Assembly (NCBI RefSeq): GCF_001465835.2
Contig: NZ_CP013661.2
Location: 3,340,501-3,404,500, forward strand
Direction: 5' to 3'
From: Planococcus kocurii
GTDB lineage: Bacteria > Bacillota > Bacilli > Bacillales_A > Planococcaceae
DNA length: 64,000 nt
The translations under genes and the position numbers were made by a program. Shown piece after piece: positions 43,890 through 52,525 of this stretch (positions are counted from its first letter, which is position 1; the number at the start of each line of letters is the position of its first letter). Below the pieces are notes generated by a model, which had not been told where the DNA came from, did no database searches, and saw only the letters and a list, made by a program, of their open reading frames with translations.

Positions 43890-44996
43890 GTGGAAATTGT
43901 GAATAGTATACTAAAATTTTTGAATCCGATGAAGGGATTGAGCAGAATGGAAGAATCGTTAAAAGCTGCTTTGGAATTGCGCAGGGATGGTAACCTACTA
44001 GATTCAAATCAGCTTCTTCAGAAACTTGTTTTGCAGCATCCAGAACATGCAATGCTGCATTATGAACTTGCATGGAGCTTTGATATTTTGGCAAAACCAG
44101 AGAAAGCGATTTCTTTATACCGACAGGCAATCGAACTGGATTTGCCCATAGCGACAGCGGTAAATGCCTATGCCCAACTCGGCTCATTATACCGATTAAA
44201 GGGGCAGTTTATGGAATCTGAAAAGATTTTAATGGAAGGGATGCTGCGATTTTGGGATGTGGGTCTTCTTAAAGCCTTTTATGCGTTTACCATGTACGAC
44301 TTGGGAAACTCGGGAGAAGCGATGCGTTGGATGACAGACGCTCTTTTAGATTCCTCCACGGATTCCGAAATTTTCTTGAACCAACGAGTGATTAGTTATC
44401 TAGGAAGCAATCTGGACGTTCAACATATCATGAAAAATTTTGTTGCAAATGTTCCTAATGAAGTTGAACATTCAGAAGATGGGAAACCGATTGTAGAAAA
44501 AGTAGAGACGGTATTAAAAGTTTTTGAACCGACATATTTCCACGGGGGCTGGGTATTCGAATTTGATCGGTATGACCTTCATTTTACGGATTCGAATAAT
44601 GAAATTCGACGAGCAGCAATTGCGGCTTTTGCTATCATGATCGGTATTTGGGAGACCGGGAGTGCCCAGGCGTTCGTGCCGCAGCATGAACGAAAGTATT
44701 CAGGTGATTACAATCCATTTGAACCTCATTTCGAGCTAAATGGCTATATCAGTGCTTTTTATTCTAATTTCAATATCCTTCAGCAAGAATTGCCAATTAT
44801 GACAGCCTATATTGTTGATTGTCTAGGCGCTATTGATGAAAGAAGTAAACTTGGACTGGATCAGGAATTCCCAGAAATAGACACAATCCTATTTATGAAA
44901 TTCCGGCAAGAAATTCTTTTACCTAACCGGCAATTGAAGAAAAAACTTCCTCCATTTGATGATTTCCTTAAAGAAATCGGATGGGATCTTTCATAA
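43890..44996 (+). CDS. TPR-repeat protein with unrecognised C-terminal domain
   Basis: The 368-residue protein has two parts. Residues about 20-160 are tetratricopeptide repeats (LLDSNQLLQKLVLQHPEHAM, WSFDILAKPEKAISLYRQAI, LGSLYRLKGQFMESEKILME), similar to the short TPR_5-type proteins of bacilli. Residues 190-368 form a domain I do not recognise, with FEPTYFHGGWVFEFDRYDLH and PFEPHFELNGYISAFYSNFN. It is soluble, with no signal peptide. The start is uncertain: GTG 43890, ATG 43929 and ATG 43947 are all in frame, with no good ribosome binding site. Confidence 0.65.
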   Translation: MEIVNSILKFLNPMKGLSRMEESLKAALELRRDGNLLDSNQLLQKLVLQHPEHAMLHYELAWSFDILAKPEKAISLYRQAIELDLPIATAVNAYAQLGSLYRLKGQFMESEKILMEGMLRFWDVGLLKAFYAFTMYDLGNSGEAMRWMTDALLDSSTDSEIFLNQRVISYLGSNLDVQHIMKNFVANVPNEVEHSEDGKPIVEKVETVLKVFEPTYFHGGWVFEFDRYDLHFTDSNNEIRRAAIAAFAIMIGIWETGSAQAFVPQHERKYSGDYNPFEPHFELNGYISAFYSNFNILQQELPIMTAYIVDCLGAIDERSKLGLDQEFPEIDTILFMKFRQEILLPNRQLKKKLPPFDDFLKEIGWDLS

Positions 44997-45785
44997 AGTA
45001 CATGGTAAGGTGATTTTTAAAGAAAAGCCACAAAACCGAAATGCTGTATTATTTTAGCTGGTAGGTGTACAAAAAGGAAGTTCTTCAAGGTTTTTGCTTA
45101 TGGACACGGGGCGGAGAAAGTTCTAATTATGTAATAGTAGATTTTATGAAATGATTCTCACCCATTTACGTATATGAATCAGAATGATTTATTTAATGAA
45201 ATAACAAGAGAGAGTTTAGTTTGAAGCAATTTTTATATTATTTTATTTGGACACTAGCTATCATTTTCCATTTACCGCAGCTTGTTTAGGCTTTAATATA
45301 GGAAAGATCGTTAGAATGAGCAATTTACAAAGGTAAGAAAAACGGAAATTTTCCACTAAATTCCTTTCAGAAGATAAATCTTGTGTCTGAGATTTATCTT
45401 CTGAGAGGTTGTTTTTTTCTTGAATGATAAACTTATGCGCTTCGTTACGTCTTAGAAGCATGTAAGAAAGTGGGTTTTGAATAATTACGATTTCTCGTAA
45501 TGAGATTCCGTCTTGCTGGCTGACAATCAGTAAAAAAACCTAATGGACTAAGCTACTAGATATGGCCGCTGGTCTGGATAGTCTATAACAGGAGACGTAG
45601 AATAGTCGACAATGCGTGAAGAGAATAGGCTATTAATCAAAAGAGGCATACCTTTTCTGCGGAGGGAAGACAAGGAGATGGTAATTGTGCAAGAGAATAC
45701 TGTTGGGAGTTGCTGTCGCTCTTTTGGGTAGGACTCTCGCGATGTGTTACCATTTAAACTAGATCTTTTAGAAGCAGGTGCTGTC
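44997..45785. other. 789-bp AT-rich intergenic stretch, mostly featureless
   Basis: No intact gene is visible. A short plus-strand frame beginning at a TTG near 45221 (KQFLYYFIWTLAIIFHLPQL) looks like a membrane helix of a decayed gene. A frame near 45610-45780 (LLIKRGIPFLRREDKEMVIV) also looks protein-like but is broken by stops. A strong hairpin at 45363-45420 is listed separately. I see no RNA gene or insertion sequence. Confidence 0.5.
45363..45420 (+). terminator. strong terminator-like hairpin without an intact gene upstream
   Basis: CCTTTCAGAAGATAAATC (45363-45380) pairs with GATTTATCTTCTGAGAGG (45391-45408), 17 of 18 bases, around a ten-base loop, followed by TTGTTTTTTTC. The strength suggests it ended a transcript whose gene has decayed, or ends a small RNA. 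Confidence 0.7.
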
Positions 45786-46501
45786 ATGGAAATTATTTTG
45801 TGTATCGTCATCATTTTAGGAGCTTCGGTATTGCAGACGAGCACGGGGTTTGGGTTCTCGATATTGGCGACGCCTTTTCTTTTGCTGCTATTTAGTGTTA
45901 CTGATGCCATTCAGATCAATTTGATTCTTTCGCTCGTCATTTCAGGAGCATTAATTTTTAAAATTCGCTCTGACATTGTATGGACGTTTTAAAAAGACTG
46001 GTTGTGGGAAGTGTCGTGGGAATGCCAGTCGGAATCGTTATTTTTCTGGCAGTTGATTTGGAAAAACTGAAGTTAGCAATCAGTCTCATTATTTTGTTGC
46101 TGACGGTGCTGTTGATTTTGTCTTTCCGGATTAACCAGACCAACAGAAGAGACAGGTTTTTTGGCGGGTTGTCTGGCAGTTTGACAACAAGCATTGGTAT
46201 GCCAGGGCCACCCCTTTTGCTGTACTTTTCAGGAACGAATATACAAAAAGAGAAATTACGGGGAACGACGCTCGCTTTTTATCTGTTTATCTATTCGATC
46301 AGTCTCTTATTGCAACTTTATTTTTCTGGTACAAACAAAACTGTTTGGATTTCAAGTGGTTTAGCTATTCCGTTTGTATTGGCTGGGTTGTATTTAGGGC
46401 AGCTCTTATTCAAGTGGATTGACCAACGTACATTTCGTTTTGTTACCTATGGCACCTTACTGTTTACAGGGTTGTTTTTACTGTTCGATAATTTAACTTA
46501 A
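45786..46501 (+). pseudogene. TauE/SafE family permease, frameshifted
   Basis: Two frames together make one TauE/SafE permease (sulfite, taurine or related anion export). The first, from ATG 45786, reads GASVLQTSTGFGFSILATPF and stops at 45992; the second, from about 45975, reads GSVVGMPVGIVIFLAVDLEK and later LTTSIGMPGPPLLLYFSGTN, the family's repeated motifs, to 46501. The switch lies near 45975 at ATTGTATGG; one extra base there would join the frames, so a single-base deletion is the likely cause. The joined protein would be about 238 residues, normal for the family. Confidence 0.8.
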
Positions 46502-46518
46502 AAAGATAAGTATTCCAT

Positions 46519-46623
46519 GTTCCGGATATCGATCAAGTCACGGATCAAGAGGTGTACAGCCAATTGCTGGATGAATTCCAGATGTGGTTCAAGAAAGCAA
46601 AAGAAAAGCGGATTCTGCGTTAA
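46519..46623 (+). pseudogene. short 3' gene remnant
   Basis: A 34-codon open frame without start reads VPDIDQVTDQEVYSQLLDEF followed by a Lys-rich helix and a stop. It has the look of a soluble protein's C-terminus. It follows the broken TauE/SafE gene and precedes a terminator. The parent family is not recognised. Confidence 0.35.
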
Positions 46624-46637
46624 GCAAAATAAAAACC

Positions 46638-46681
46638 AAAAGCCCCTTAGAAAATCAACTGATTTTCTAAGGGGCTTTCTT
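46638..46681. terminator. terminator after pbuE
   Basis: AAAGCCCCTTAGAAAATCA and TGATTTTCTAAGGGGCTTT form a 19-bp perfect stem with a two-base loop, with A and T runs on both sides. Confidence 0.92.
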
Positions 46682-46700
46682 TTACCTGGATAAGAATTTC

Positions 46701-47903
46701 TTATTTTCGCTCGAAATTCGCTTTAAAGTTTTGATTGGGAGACGGTTCGGTAGTACGCTTGATGGCAGGACGTGTTAGTGAAAACACTGCGCAGCCGAGA
46801 GCGACAAGAACAATAACAGCGCCAACCCACGGCATACTTGAAACTGAACCAGTTTGAGTCAAAGCGATTCCACCGATTGCCGAACCGAGCGCGATACCTA
46901 CTTGAAGTGCAGAATTATTAAAACTTTGCTGAACGTCAGACGTTGCTGGATCCGTTTCAATCAAGTAGCTTTGCTGAGCAGGTGCAAGAGTCCAACTGAG
47001 CGCTGCCCAAATGATCATTACCGGTAAGAAGACGATCAATGAGAATGTAGTGAACGGAAGGATAAACAACACGATCGCAAACGCAGAGATCACAAGAATG
47101 ATACTCTTTTTCGAACCAATCGAATCAGATAATGCGCCGCCAATTGCGCCCCCACTTACTGCCGCTATACCAAACAGTAAATAACAAATACTGATCCACG
47201 TCGAGTTTAGCTGCAAGTTCACTTCTAAGTAGGGTGTGAAATAAGCATAAACGGTATAATGCCCAGCCAGCATAAACAAGGTTGCAAGGTGTGCAGTGCC
47301 AATTTTTGCGCTCGCCACTGCTTTTAACTGCTGTTTAAGTGGAACTGCAGTGCCACCAGGAATCGGTTGGATGTAAAGTGCAATCAGCACCATAGAACCA
47401 ATTGACAACAGGGCGATACCAAGGAAAATAAACCGCCATCCAAAAGCGTCTGAAATGAGAATTCCGAGCGGCACACCAAGAACCAGTGAAGAACTAATGC
47501 CCATAAAAATAAAACCAATTGCTTTGGCACGATAACGTGGTTCCACAAGCTTCGCAACAATGGTTAGAGACAAAACGACGATAAGTGCTGTACTCGCTGC
47601 AGTGATCACGCGTGCAATCATCATCCACGTAAAGTCAGGGCTGAAATAAGTTAGTAAGTTACCAAGAAAAAAGACAAACATGGAAACTAAATAAACTTTT
47701 TTTCGTTCAAATTTGCTAGTAGCAACAAGTAAGACAGGACCGGCAATAGCAATAATCATGGCGAATACGGTAATCAGCTGTCCGGCAGTTGCTAAAGATA
47801 CATCGAATTCTTCCGCAATTGTCGGCAAAATCCCCCCCACAATTAATTCGACAAGTCCAACAGCGACGGTAGACAAGGCTAAAATATACACTTTTAAATT
47901 CAT
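46701..47903 (-). CDS. pbuE: purine base/nucleoside efflux transporter PbuE
   Basis: The 400-residue MFS transporter has twelve membrane helices. The N-terminus ([20 protein letters not shown], then [20 protein letters not shown]) is very like B. subtilis PbuE, which exports hypoxanthine, adenine-type bases and their analogues. The MFS loop 2-3 motif is present in altered form ([18 protein letters not shown]). ATG 47903 follows AAAGGAAG; the longer frame to 47996 lies in the leader. The leader carries an adenine-type purine riboswitch, as in pbuE, which strongly supports the name. Confidence 0.9.
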   Translation of the reverse strand: MNLKVYILALSTVAVGLVELIVGGILPTIAEEFDVSLATAGQLITVFAMIIAIAGPVLLVATSKFERKKVYLVSMFVFFLGNLLTYFSPDFTWMMIARVITAASTALIVVLSLTIVAKLVEPRYRAKAIGFIFMGISSSLVLGVPLGILISDAFGWRFIFLGIALLSIGSMVLIALYIQPIPGGTAVPLKQQLKAVASAKIGTAHLATLFMLAGHYTVYAYFTPYLEVNLQLNSTWISICYLLFGIAAVSGGAIGGALSDSIGSKKSIILVISAFAIVLFILPFTTFSLIVFLPVMIIWAALSWTLAPAQQSYLIETDPATSDVQQSFNNSALQVGIALGSAIGGIALTQTGSVSSMPWVGAVIVLVALGCAVFSLTRPAIKRTTEPSPNQNFKANFERK

Positions 47904-47965
47904 TTTCGTACGCTTCCTTTCTTGAGTACATTGATCAAACTTCCAAAGATTTTTATAAGAAAACA

Positions 47966-48019
47966 TAAAAAAATCCTGATTACAAAAAACGAACAAGTCG
48001 TTTTCTGTAATCAGGATTT
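47966..48019 (-). terminator. riboswitch-controlled terminator ahead of pbuE
   Basis: On the minus strand AATCCTGATTACAG pairs with TGTAATCAGGATT around a long loop, followed by a T-run. Its 5' arm includes the aptamer's closing P1 strand and part of P3, so ligand binding and terminator formation exclude each other. Adenine should therefore switch the gene on. Confidence 0.88.
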
Positions 48020-48067
48020 TTCGGCTCCTGGTAGAGACCCCTAAGCCATACCCTTAAGGTTATACAG
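48005..48067 (-). promoter_or_regulatory. purine riboswitch, adenine type
   Basis: On the minus strand the aptamer reads CTGTATAACC (P1 and J1/2), CTTAAGGGTATGGCTTAGG (P2 with its loop), GTCTCTACC (J2/3), AGGA...TCCT (P3) and GATTACAG (J3/1 and P1). The base that pairs with the ligand, position 74 of the xpt aptamer, is the U at 48010, as in the adenine sensors pbuE and add; guanine sensors have C there. It controls pbuE. Confidence 0.92.
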
Positions 48068-48194
48068 ATGCATATAATAAGTACGTTAAAATATTACTAC
48101 AGTTTAGAAGTTTCTGCAAGTATGCTAATCAAAAGCTCGAAATCTATAATGAAAATAATTATTCAACTATATATGTTGAACTAATAAACCTATA

Positions 48195-48375
48195 GCAGTC
48201 GATATTCCGCAAAACAGCTCGCTTGCCGGGGGCTCGCGCTGAACTAACTCGGGCTAAACACCCGAATGGATTTCAGCACTTCGCTTGCTCCCCAAGGCGT
48301 TTTCGCTATTTTGTTCCATCTCTTCAGAGACACTTCCCAGCAAAGGCTTGTCCATGGCGCCGAAGCGGCATATTT
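48195..48375. repeat. GC-rich palindromic intergenic element 2
   Basis: A GC-rich block in an AT-rich gap contains nested palindromes: GCTGAA with TTTCAGC, CGGG with CCCG, and an outer GGGGGCTCGC with GCTTGCTCCCC. The frame at 48223-48408 is an artefact of it. Its style matches element 1 and element 3, although the sequences differ. Confidence 0.6.
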
Positions 48376-48478
48376 GTTGGATTCTTTAATTCAATTTATA
48401 TAATTTAAAATTACATTCTCTAGATGGTCACTATGTGCTATTATATGTAAGATATTCCAATTTGAAAGGAAGTATACG

Positions 48479-49768
48479 ATGAATCAGACGAGTATTCAGT
48501 CAAACAGAGAAACCGCGTATTTTATTATTAGCTTAGTTTTCAGCATTGTTATTTACGCACTAGCAGCTGTATCGATTATCGGTATTGCCATTGCCTTAAC
48601 CATTTTTATCATTTTACTTTTCACAAACGCAATTATGCTTGGTTCGATTCGCGGAAATGGAGTCCGGATTCATGAGCGGCAGTTTCCAGACGTTTATGAG
48701 CGTGTCCAAGTTTTAGCGAAACAAATGGAACTGAAAAAAGTGCCGGATGTTTTTGTCATTCAATCGGAAGGGGCACTTAATGCTTTCGCAACTCGTTTCT
48801 TCGGTCGCGACATGGTCGTTTTGTATTCTGAAGTGTTTGAACTGGCACGCGAGCAGGGGCAAGAAGAGTTAGACTTTATCATTGCTCACGAACTGGCACA
48901 TATTAAACGTCGTCACGTTTGGAAAAATCTATTAATAATGCCGGCTGGTTTTATTCCTTTTCTTGCTGAAGCATATAGCCGTTCTTGCGAATACACGTGT
49001 GATCGCCACGCTGCGTTTACGATTCAAAACGCATTAGCTGCGAAACGTGCATTAACGCTTCTTGGAATTGGCAAGAAGACATATGTAGAAGTAAACGAAG
49101 ATGCTTATTGCGAGCAAATCGCTACAGAATCAAACGCTGTTGTGTGGTTAAGTGAAGTGTTATCGACGCATCCTCGCTTACCAAAACGTATTCAGGCTAT
49201 CAGCCAATTTGATAATAAGGATGCCAAGTTTTACGAGCCTGCTCACGGCAAAATCGTTCTGGGTGCTGCAGCAATGCTCGGTGTGCTCGGTGCTGCTTAC
49301 TTGCTGACGGTTGCTCTTTTTGCAGGAAGCGCATTTGCGTTTTCACAGTTTTTGCCAGATTTTGAAGATGCTCTTTATGAAGAAGATTACGCAGTAGAAG
49401 GCCAAACCGCTTTAATGTCTGCTGTTTCGATGGGTGACCTTGCAGCAGTTGAAGAAGCAATTGCAAATGGGGAAGAGTTGAATGCAAGGGATTCTGAAGG
49501 AGCAGATGCCTTGATGTACGCCACTTATTCTGGAGATTTGGCGATGATGGCGTATTTATTAGATGCCGGAGCAGATGCCAATACGGCCGATGACTACTCA
49601 ACAGCACTTGGAACAGCTGTGATCTATGGTGAAAATGAAAGCGCATTGCTGCTAGTGGAAAACGGAGCAGATCCTGCATTGCCTGGACCGGACGGCTTGA
49701 GTGCAATCGATCATTCGGGAGCTGAGAGTAGAGCAGAGTTTTTGGAGATGTTGGAAGAAGGTATCTAA
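48479..49768 (+). CDS. M48 family metalloprotease with C-terminal ankyrin repeats
   Basis: The 429-residue protein combines two parts. The first 275 residues are an M48/HtpX-like zinc protease with two N-terminal membrane helices, the zinc motif HELAH at residues 137-141 (IIAHELAHIKRRH) and the third ligand Glu in RSCEYTCDRHA near 165. A further membrane helix (VLGAAAMLGVLGAAYLLTVA) follows. Residues 305-425 are ankyrin repeats (GQTALMSAVSMGDLAAVEEA, GADALMYATYSGDLAMMAYL, DYSTALGTAVIYGENESALL). The fusion suggests that the repeats recruit substrates or regulate the protease. AAAGGAAG precedes the ATG. It is a single gene. Confidence 0.88.
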   Translation: MNQTSIQSNRETAYFIISLVFSIVIYALAAVSIIGIAIALTIFIILLFTNAIMLGSIRGNGVRIHERQFPDVYERVQVLAKQMELKKVPDVFVIQSEGALNAFATRFFGRDMVVLYSEVFELAREQGQEELDFIIAHELAHIKRRHVWKNLLIMPAGFIPFLAEAYSRSCEYTCDRHAAFTIQNALAAKRALTLLGIGKKTYVEVNEDAYCEQIATESNAVVWLSEVLSTHPRLPKRIQAISQFDNKDAKFYEPAHGKIVLGAAAMLGVLGAAYLLTVALFAGSAFAFSQFLPDFEDALYEEDYAVEGQTALMSAVSMGDLAAVEEAIANGEELNARDSEGADALMYATYSGDLAMMAYLLDAGADANTADDYSTALGTAVIYGENESALLLVENGADPALPGPDGLSAIDHSGAESRAEFLEMLEEGI

Positions 49769-49881
49769 ACTAACTTGGTCTTCAGAAATCACTTTAATAG
49801 TTTCATTTCTCAAACTAGATAAGTTGAATTAAAGAAACAGCTTTTTCAACTCAATGAGGTAGAGAAACGAAGAAATCGCTT

Positions 49882-49993
49882 CAGACGGACGCTTTCCGCG
49901 GACGAAGCGGTGAGCCTCCTCGTCGCAAGCTCCTGCGGGGTCTCATCACTCCGTTTTTCCGCAGGAGTCGCCGTCTTCCGCTCTTTCTTCTAG
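49882..49993. repeat. GC-rich palindromic intergenic element 3
   Basis: The core CTCCTGCGG (49931-49939) pairs with CCGCAGGAG (49969-49977) around GGTCTCATCACTCCG. It is flanked by GACGGACGCTTTCCGCGG on the left and GCCGTCTTCCGC on the right. This is the form of a repeat I know from many Bacillaceae and Planococcaceae intergenic regions. The remaining bases of 49769-50204 are AT-rich and show nothing else. Confidence 0.75.
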
Positions 49994-50204
49994 GGCTCCT
50001 TGAGTAACAAATCATGCGGAATCATATATTCAACTTATATAGATCATATTTTAGAGAAACCAAAAGAGTGAAAAACTTTTTTGGTTTCTCTTTTTTTTTA
50101 CACAGAATGAACTTGTAACACGTAAAACGTCATTTTTTCTATATCTTTAATTGTTGGTAGTATTAGGAACAAAAGCACGGTAATAATGCTGTTAGTGTTA
50201 TAAA

Positions 50205-50803
50205 ATCTCTATACTGCAAGTGTATGAAAGAGACATCATCTTCTTGTCGATGGTGACAGCACCAAACCGAAGAGTTATGTTTTTGACAAAGACTTCCGAC
50301 AAGCAAAGATGTACTGTAGCTGCCAGCCGTGCGAAAAATCAAATGAAGTTGTATCATTCAGTGGATTTAGAAGAACTTAATTCCATGGATTTACGCTATA
50401 GTTTATTAAGCTATTGCCAAAATCCAACCCGTGTTAATACGGAAGTACAAAACCTGGAAGAATTATGCGACTCGCCTTTCGAAGTCGACGTTCTTCGCAT
50501 GATTTTGGCAAAAGGCTATAAAGTGACGCCACAGGTCAAGGTCGGCCAATACCGAATCGATTTGGTCATTGAAGGACTTCGTGACCGATTAGCCGTTGAA
50601 TGTGACGGAGAAAAATGGCACGGTCCAAAAAATTCGAAGAAGACATGAAGCGCCAGGAATCTCTAGAACGTTCAGGTTGGAAATTCTGGCGAGTGCGTGG
50701 CAGGGAGTTTTACTTTGATAAGCCGAAAGCGCTGGAAAGTCTTTGGGCGCAGTTGGATAGACTTGGGATTGAGCCAGTGAGGGGTCATCAGTTAATTAAG
50801 TAG
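50205..50803 (+). pseudogene. superfamily I DNA/RNA helicase remnant with C-terminal nuclease-like domain
   Basis: Only the C-terminal end of a large helicase remains. YERDIIFLSMVTAPNRRVMF and CTVAASRAKNQMKLYHSVDL are the last helicase motifs of the DNA2/NAM7-type AAA_12 family, and the following part (YRIDLVIEGLRDRLAVECDG to EKWHG) is the REase-like (Vsr/DUF559-type) domain with its EVD/ECD acidic residues. The frame is lost in a run of six A at 50626-50631 and continues from 50632 (KFEEDMKRQESLERSGWKFW) to 50803. There is no start codon or ATPase N-terminus, so over a thousand residues are missing. Confidence 0.8.
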
Positions 50804-51067
50804 TGGTTTTGAGTTTGGAGAGAAGTCTTTCAGTTAAATGAAAGGCTTCTTTTTTATTTTAAAAGCCAGTTTTAATTATATAAAGCTATGTTAAATGAAA
50901 CAGCGTCTATAAATCTTTTTCATAGCATTGCAAATACAAATTTTTCATAAATTTATAGGTATAAAGATTAATTTAATTGAAAATTTTAGGATTTTAATGA
51001 TACTATAAATATACAATAATTAATAAATCGATAAAATAGCCTAGTTAAATCTAAAGGAGGATATAAG

Positions 51068-52339
51068 ATGTTTGAAGCACTTTATGAGGGGGAAAGATTT
51101 AATCTTCAAAGTTATAAAATTATGGAAGGCTCGGCTAAGGAAGAAGTGAGGAGGCTCAAGAAAGCTGCGGATAAAGGTGCATTTACCTGCCCATATTGCA
51201 GTGGGATTTTAAAGTTAAAAGCTGGAGATGTATACGAAAAACATTTCTTTCATCCGAGCAATTCTTGTACTATTTCAGAAGCCAGCGAGACTTACCAAAA
51301 ACAAATAAAAAGGGAGTCTAAGAAACATTCAGTAATGAAGGAAATCATATATGATGAATTGAAAACGCAAGAAAAGATTAATGACCATCTCCATGTAGAA
51401 TATGGTTACATTGAAAAAGCAGATGAAAAATGGAAATACTATCCTGACATTATAGTCGGTAATGATAAAAATGAAATTGCAATTACTATATTGACTGATG
51501 TTACTGCTATTCAAGATTCAAGACTTGTACAACAAATAAAAAAAAGAAACGAATATTTTAAAACAAAGAACTTAAAGCCGATTTGGTTTGTTGAAGAAAC
51601 TGAGCAATCTATTGATATGGAGCGTCGTGTTATACACTTGTGGGAAGCAGAATTAGATATTGCTGTAAAAATGGATGAAGATATAAAATGGGAAGAAGAT
51701 ATTAACGATTTAGAAATTCAAAATAATCTATTTGATATTTTTAACTACCATTATCAAGGTATTCCAAGTAACTATGAAGCGTTCAGTTTATATTACGTAA
51801 AATCTACAGAAACAAATATCACTTTTACTGTACAGCGTTTTATAAAAGATCAAAAAAGTTATCCATACAGAGCTTTTGCGTTAAATGATTCTTATGAGAT
51901 TAAAATGTCTACCGCTTTGTTGGCTGATGACACTATACAATTAAGCGATCCACTTATAGAAGATCAGCAAAGAAAGCACTTTTTAAAAGAAGCACGTATA
52001 AGAGATAAAGAATACATACCTTTAGCAGCAGCGGGATTAATAAATATAGATAAATCACAGGTTAATAAACTTGTTAATATTACAAAAAAATATGGCGAAT
52101 ATGAAATTCCTGAACTAATAAATGAATACATTGGAGAAGTAAAAGAAATTTCTGCAAGCAACGTAAGTAAATACTTAGTTGAAGAATGCGGAGCTCCATC
52201 AGATACTTTTGCTACAGGTAGATATCAAATCTATAAAGATGTCTGCATCGCTTTAAATGATATTGAATCTTCCGGAAAGATTAAGCTGGTCAAAAAAGAC
52301 TATGTGAATGATCGATTCTATGAGGTCATTAATAATTAG
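51068..52339 (+). CDS. CoiA-like nuclease domain protein
   Basis: This 423-residue protein resembles competence protein CoiA in its first half. A short zinc-finger-like part has CPYC at residues 41-44 and KHFFHP near 60, as in CoiA's HFAH region. It is followed by a nuclease-like core with the acidic residue in KYYPDIIVGNDKNEIAITIL near 130 and the Arg/Tyr-containing RNEYFKTKNLKPIWFVEE. The second half is unrecognised and ends in a possible winged-helix part. AAAGGAGG precedes the ATG. It lies directly upstream of the BREX operon with its own terminator, so a defence role is likelier than competence; no phage target is shown. Confidence 0.65.
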   Translation: MFEALYEGERFNLQSYKIMEGSAKEEVRRLKKAADKGAFTCPYCSGILKLKAGDVYEKHFFHPSNSCTISEASETYQKQIKRESKKHSVMKEIIYDELKTQEKINDHLHVEYGYIEKADEKWKYYPDIIVGNDKNEIAITILTDVTAIQDSRLVQQIKKRNEYFKTKNLKPIWFVEETEQSIDMERRVIHLWEAELDIAVKMDEDIKWEEDINDLEIQNNLFDIFNYHYQGIPSNYEAFSLYYVKSTETNITFTVQRFIKDQKSYPYRAFALNDSYEIKMSTALLADDTIQLSDPLIEDQQRKHFLKEARIRDKEYIPLAAAGLINIDKSQVNKLVNITKKYGEYEIPELINEYIGEVKEISASNVSKYLVEECGAPSDTFATGRYQIYKDVCIALNDIESSGKIKLVKKDYVNDRFYEVINN

Positions 52340-52401
52340 AAAACGATAGGATTGATCATCAAAAGTATTAACCCATATAATTTCAAAATGACTAAAATTT
52401 A

Positions 52402-52440
52402 ACCTATGTAATCTCTCATGAAGAGGTTACATAGGTATTT
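52402..52440 (+). terminator. terminator after the CoiA-like gene
   Basis: ACCTATGTAA (52402-52411) and TTACATAGGT (52427-52436) form a ten-bp stem, followed by ATTTT. It separates the CoiA-like gene from the BREX operon. Confidence 0.7.
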
Positions 52441-52461
52441 TAGCGTGAGAACGAACTGTTA

Positions 52462-52489
52462 TTGCAATAACTTAAAACTAAAGTAAAAT
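52462..52489 (+). promoter_or_regulatory. possible promoter of the BREX operon
   Basis: TTGCAA (52462-52467) and TAAAAT (52484-52489) have a 16-base spacer and lie about 35 bases before the first gene. The boxes are not perfect, so it is a candidate only. Confidence 0.4.
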
Positions 52490-52525
52490 AAGAACTAAGT
52501 ATAAGTTAAATGTGAGGGGAACTAT

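Noticed and set aside
45160..45200. Possible Fur box (GATTCTCA...GAATCA)
   Set aside because: The symmetry is partial and no iron-related gene lies downstream.
48223..48408. 61-residue frame in a GC-rich block
   Set aside because: It falls in palindromic intergenic element 2 and shows no coding character.
49200..49706. 168-residue minus-strand frame
   Set aside because: It is antisense to the ankyrin part of the M48 gene; its Leu/Gln/His-rich composition is a shadow effect.
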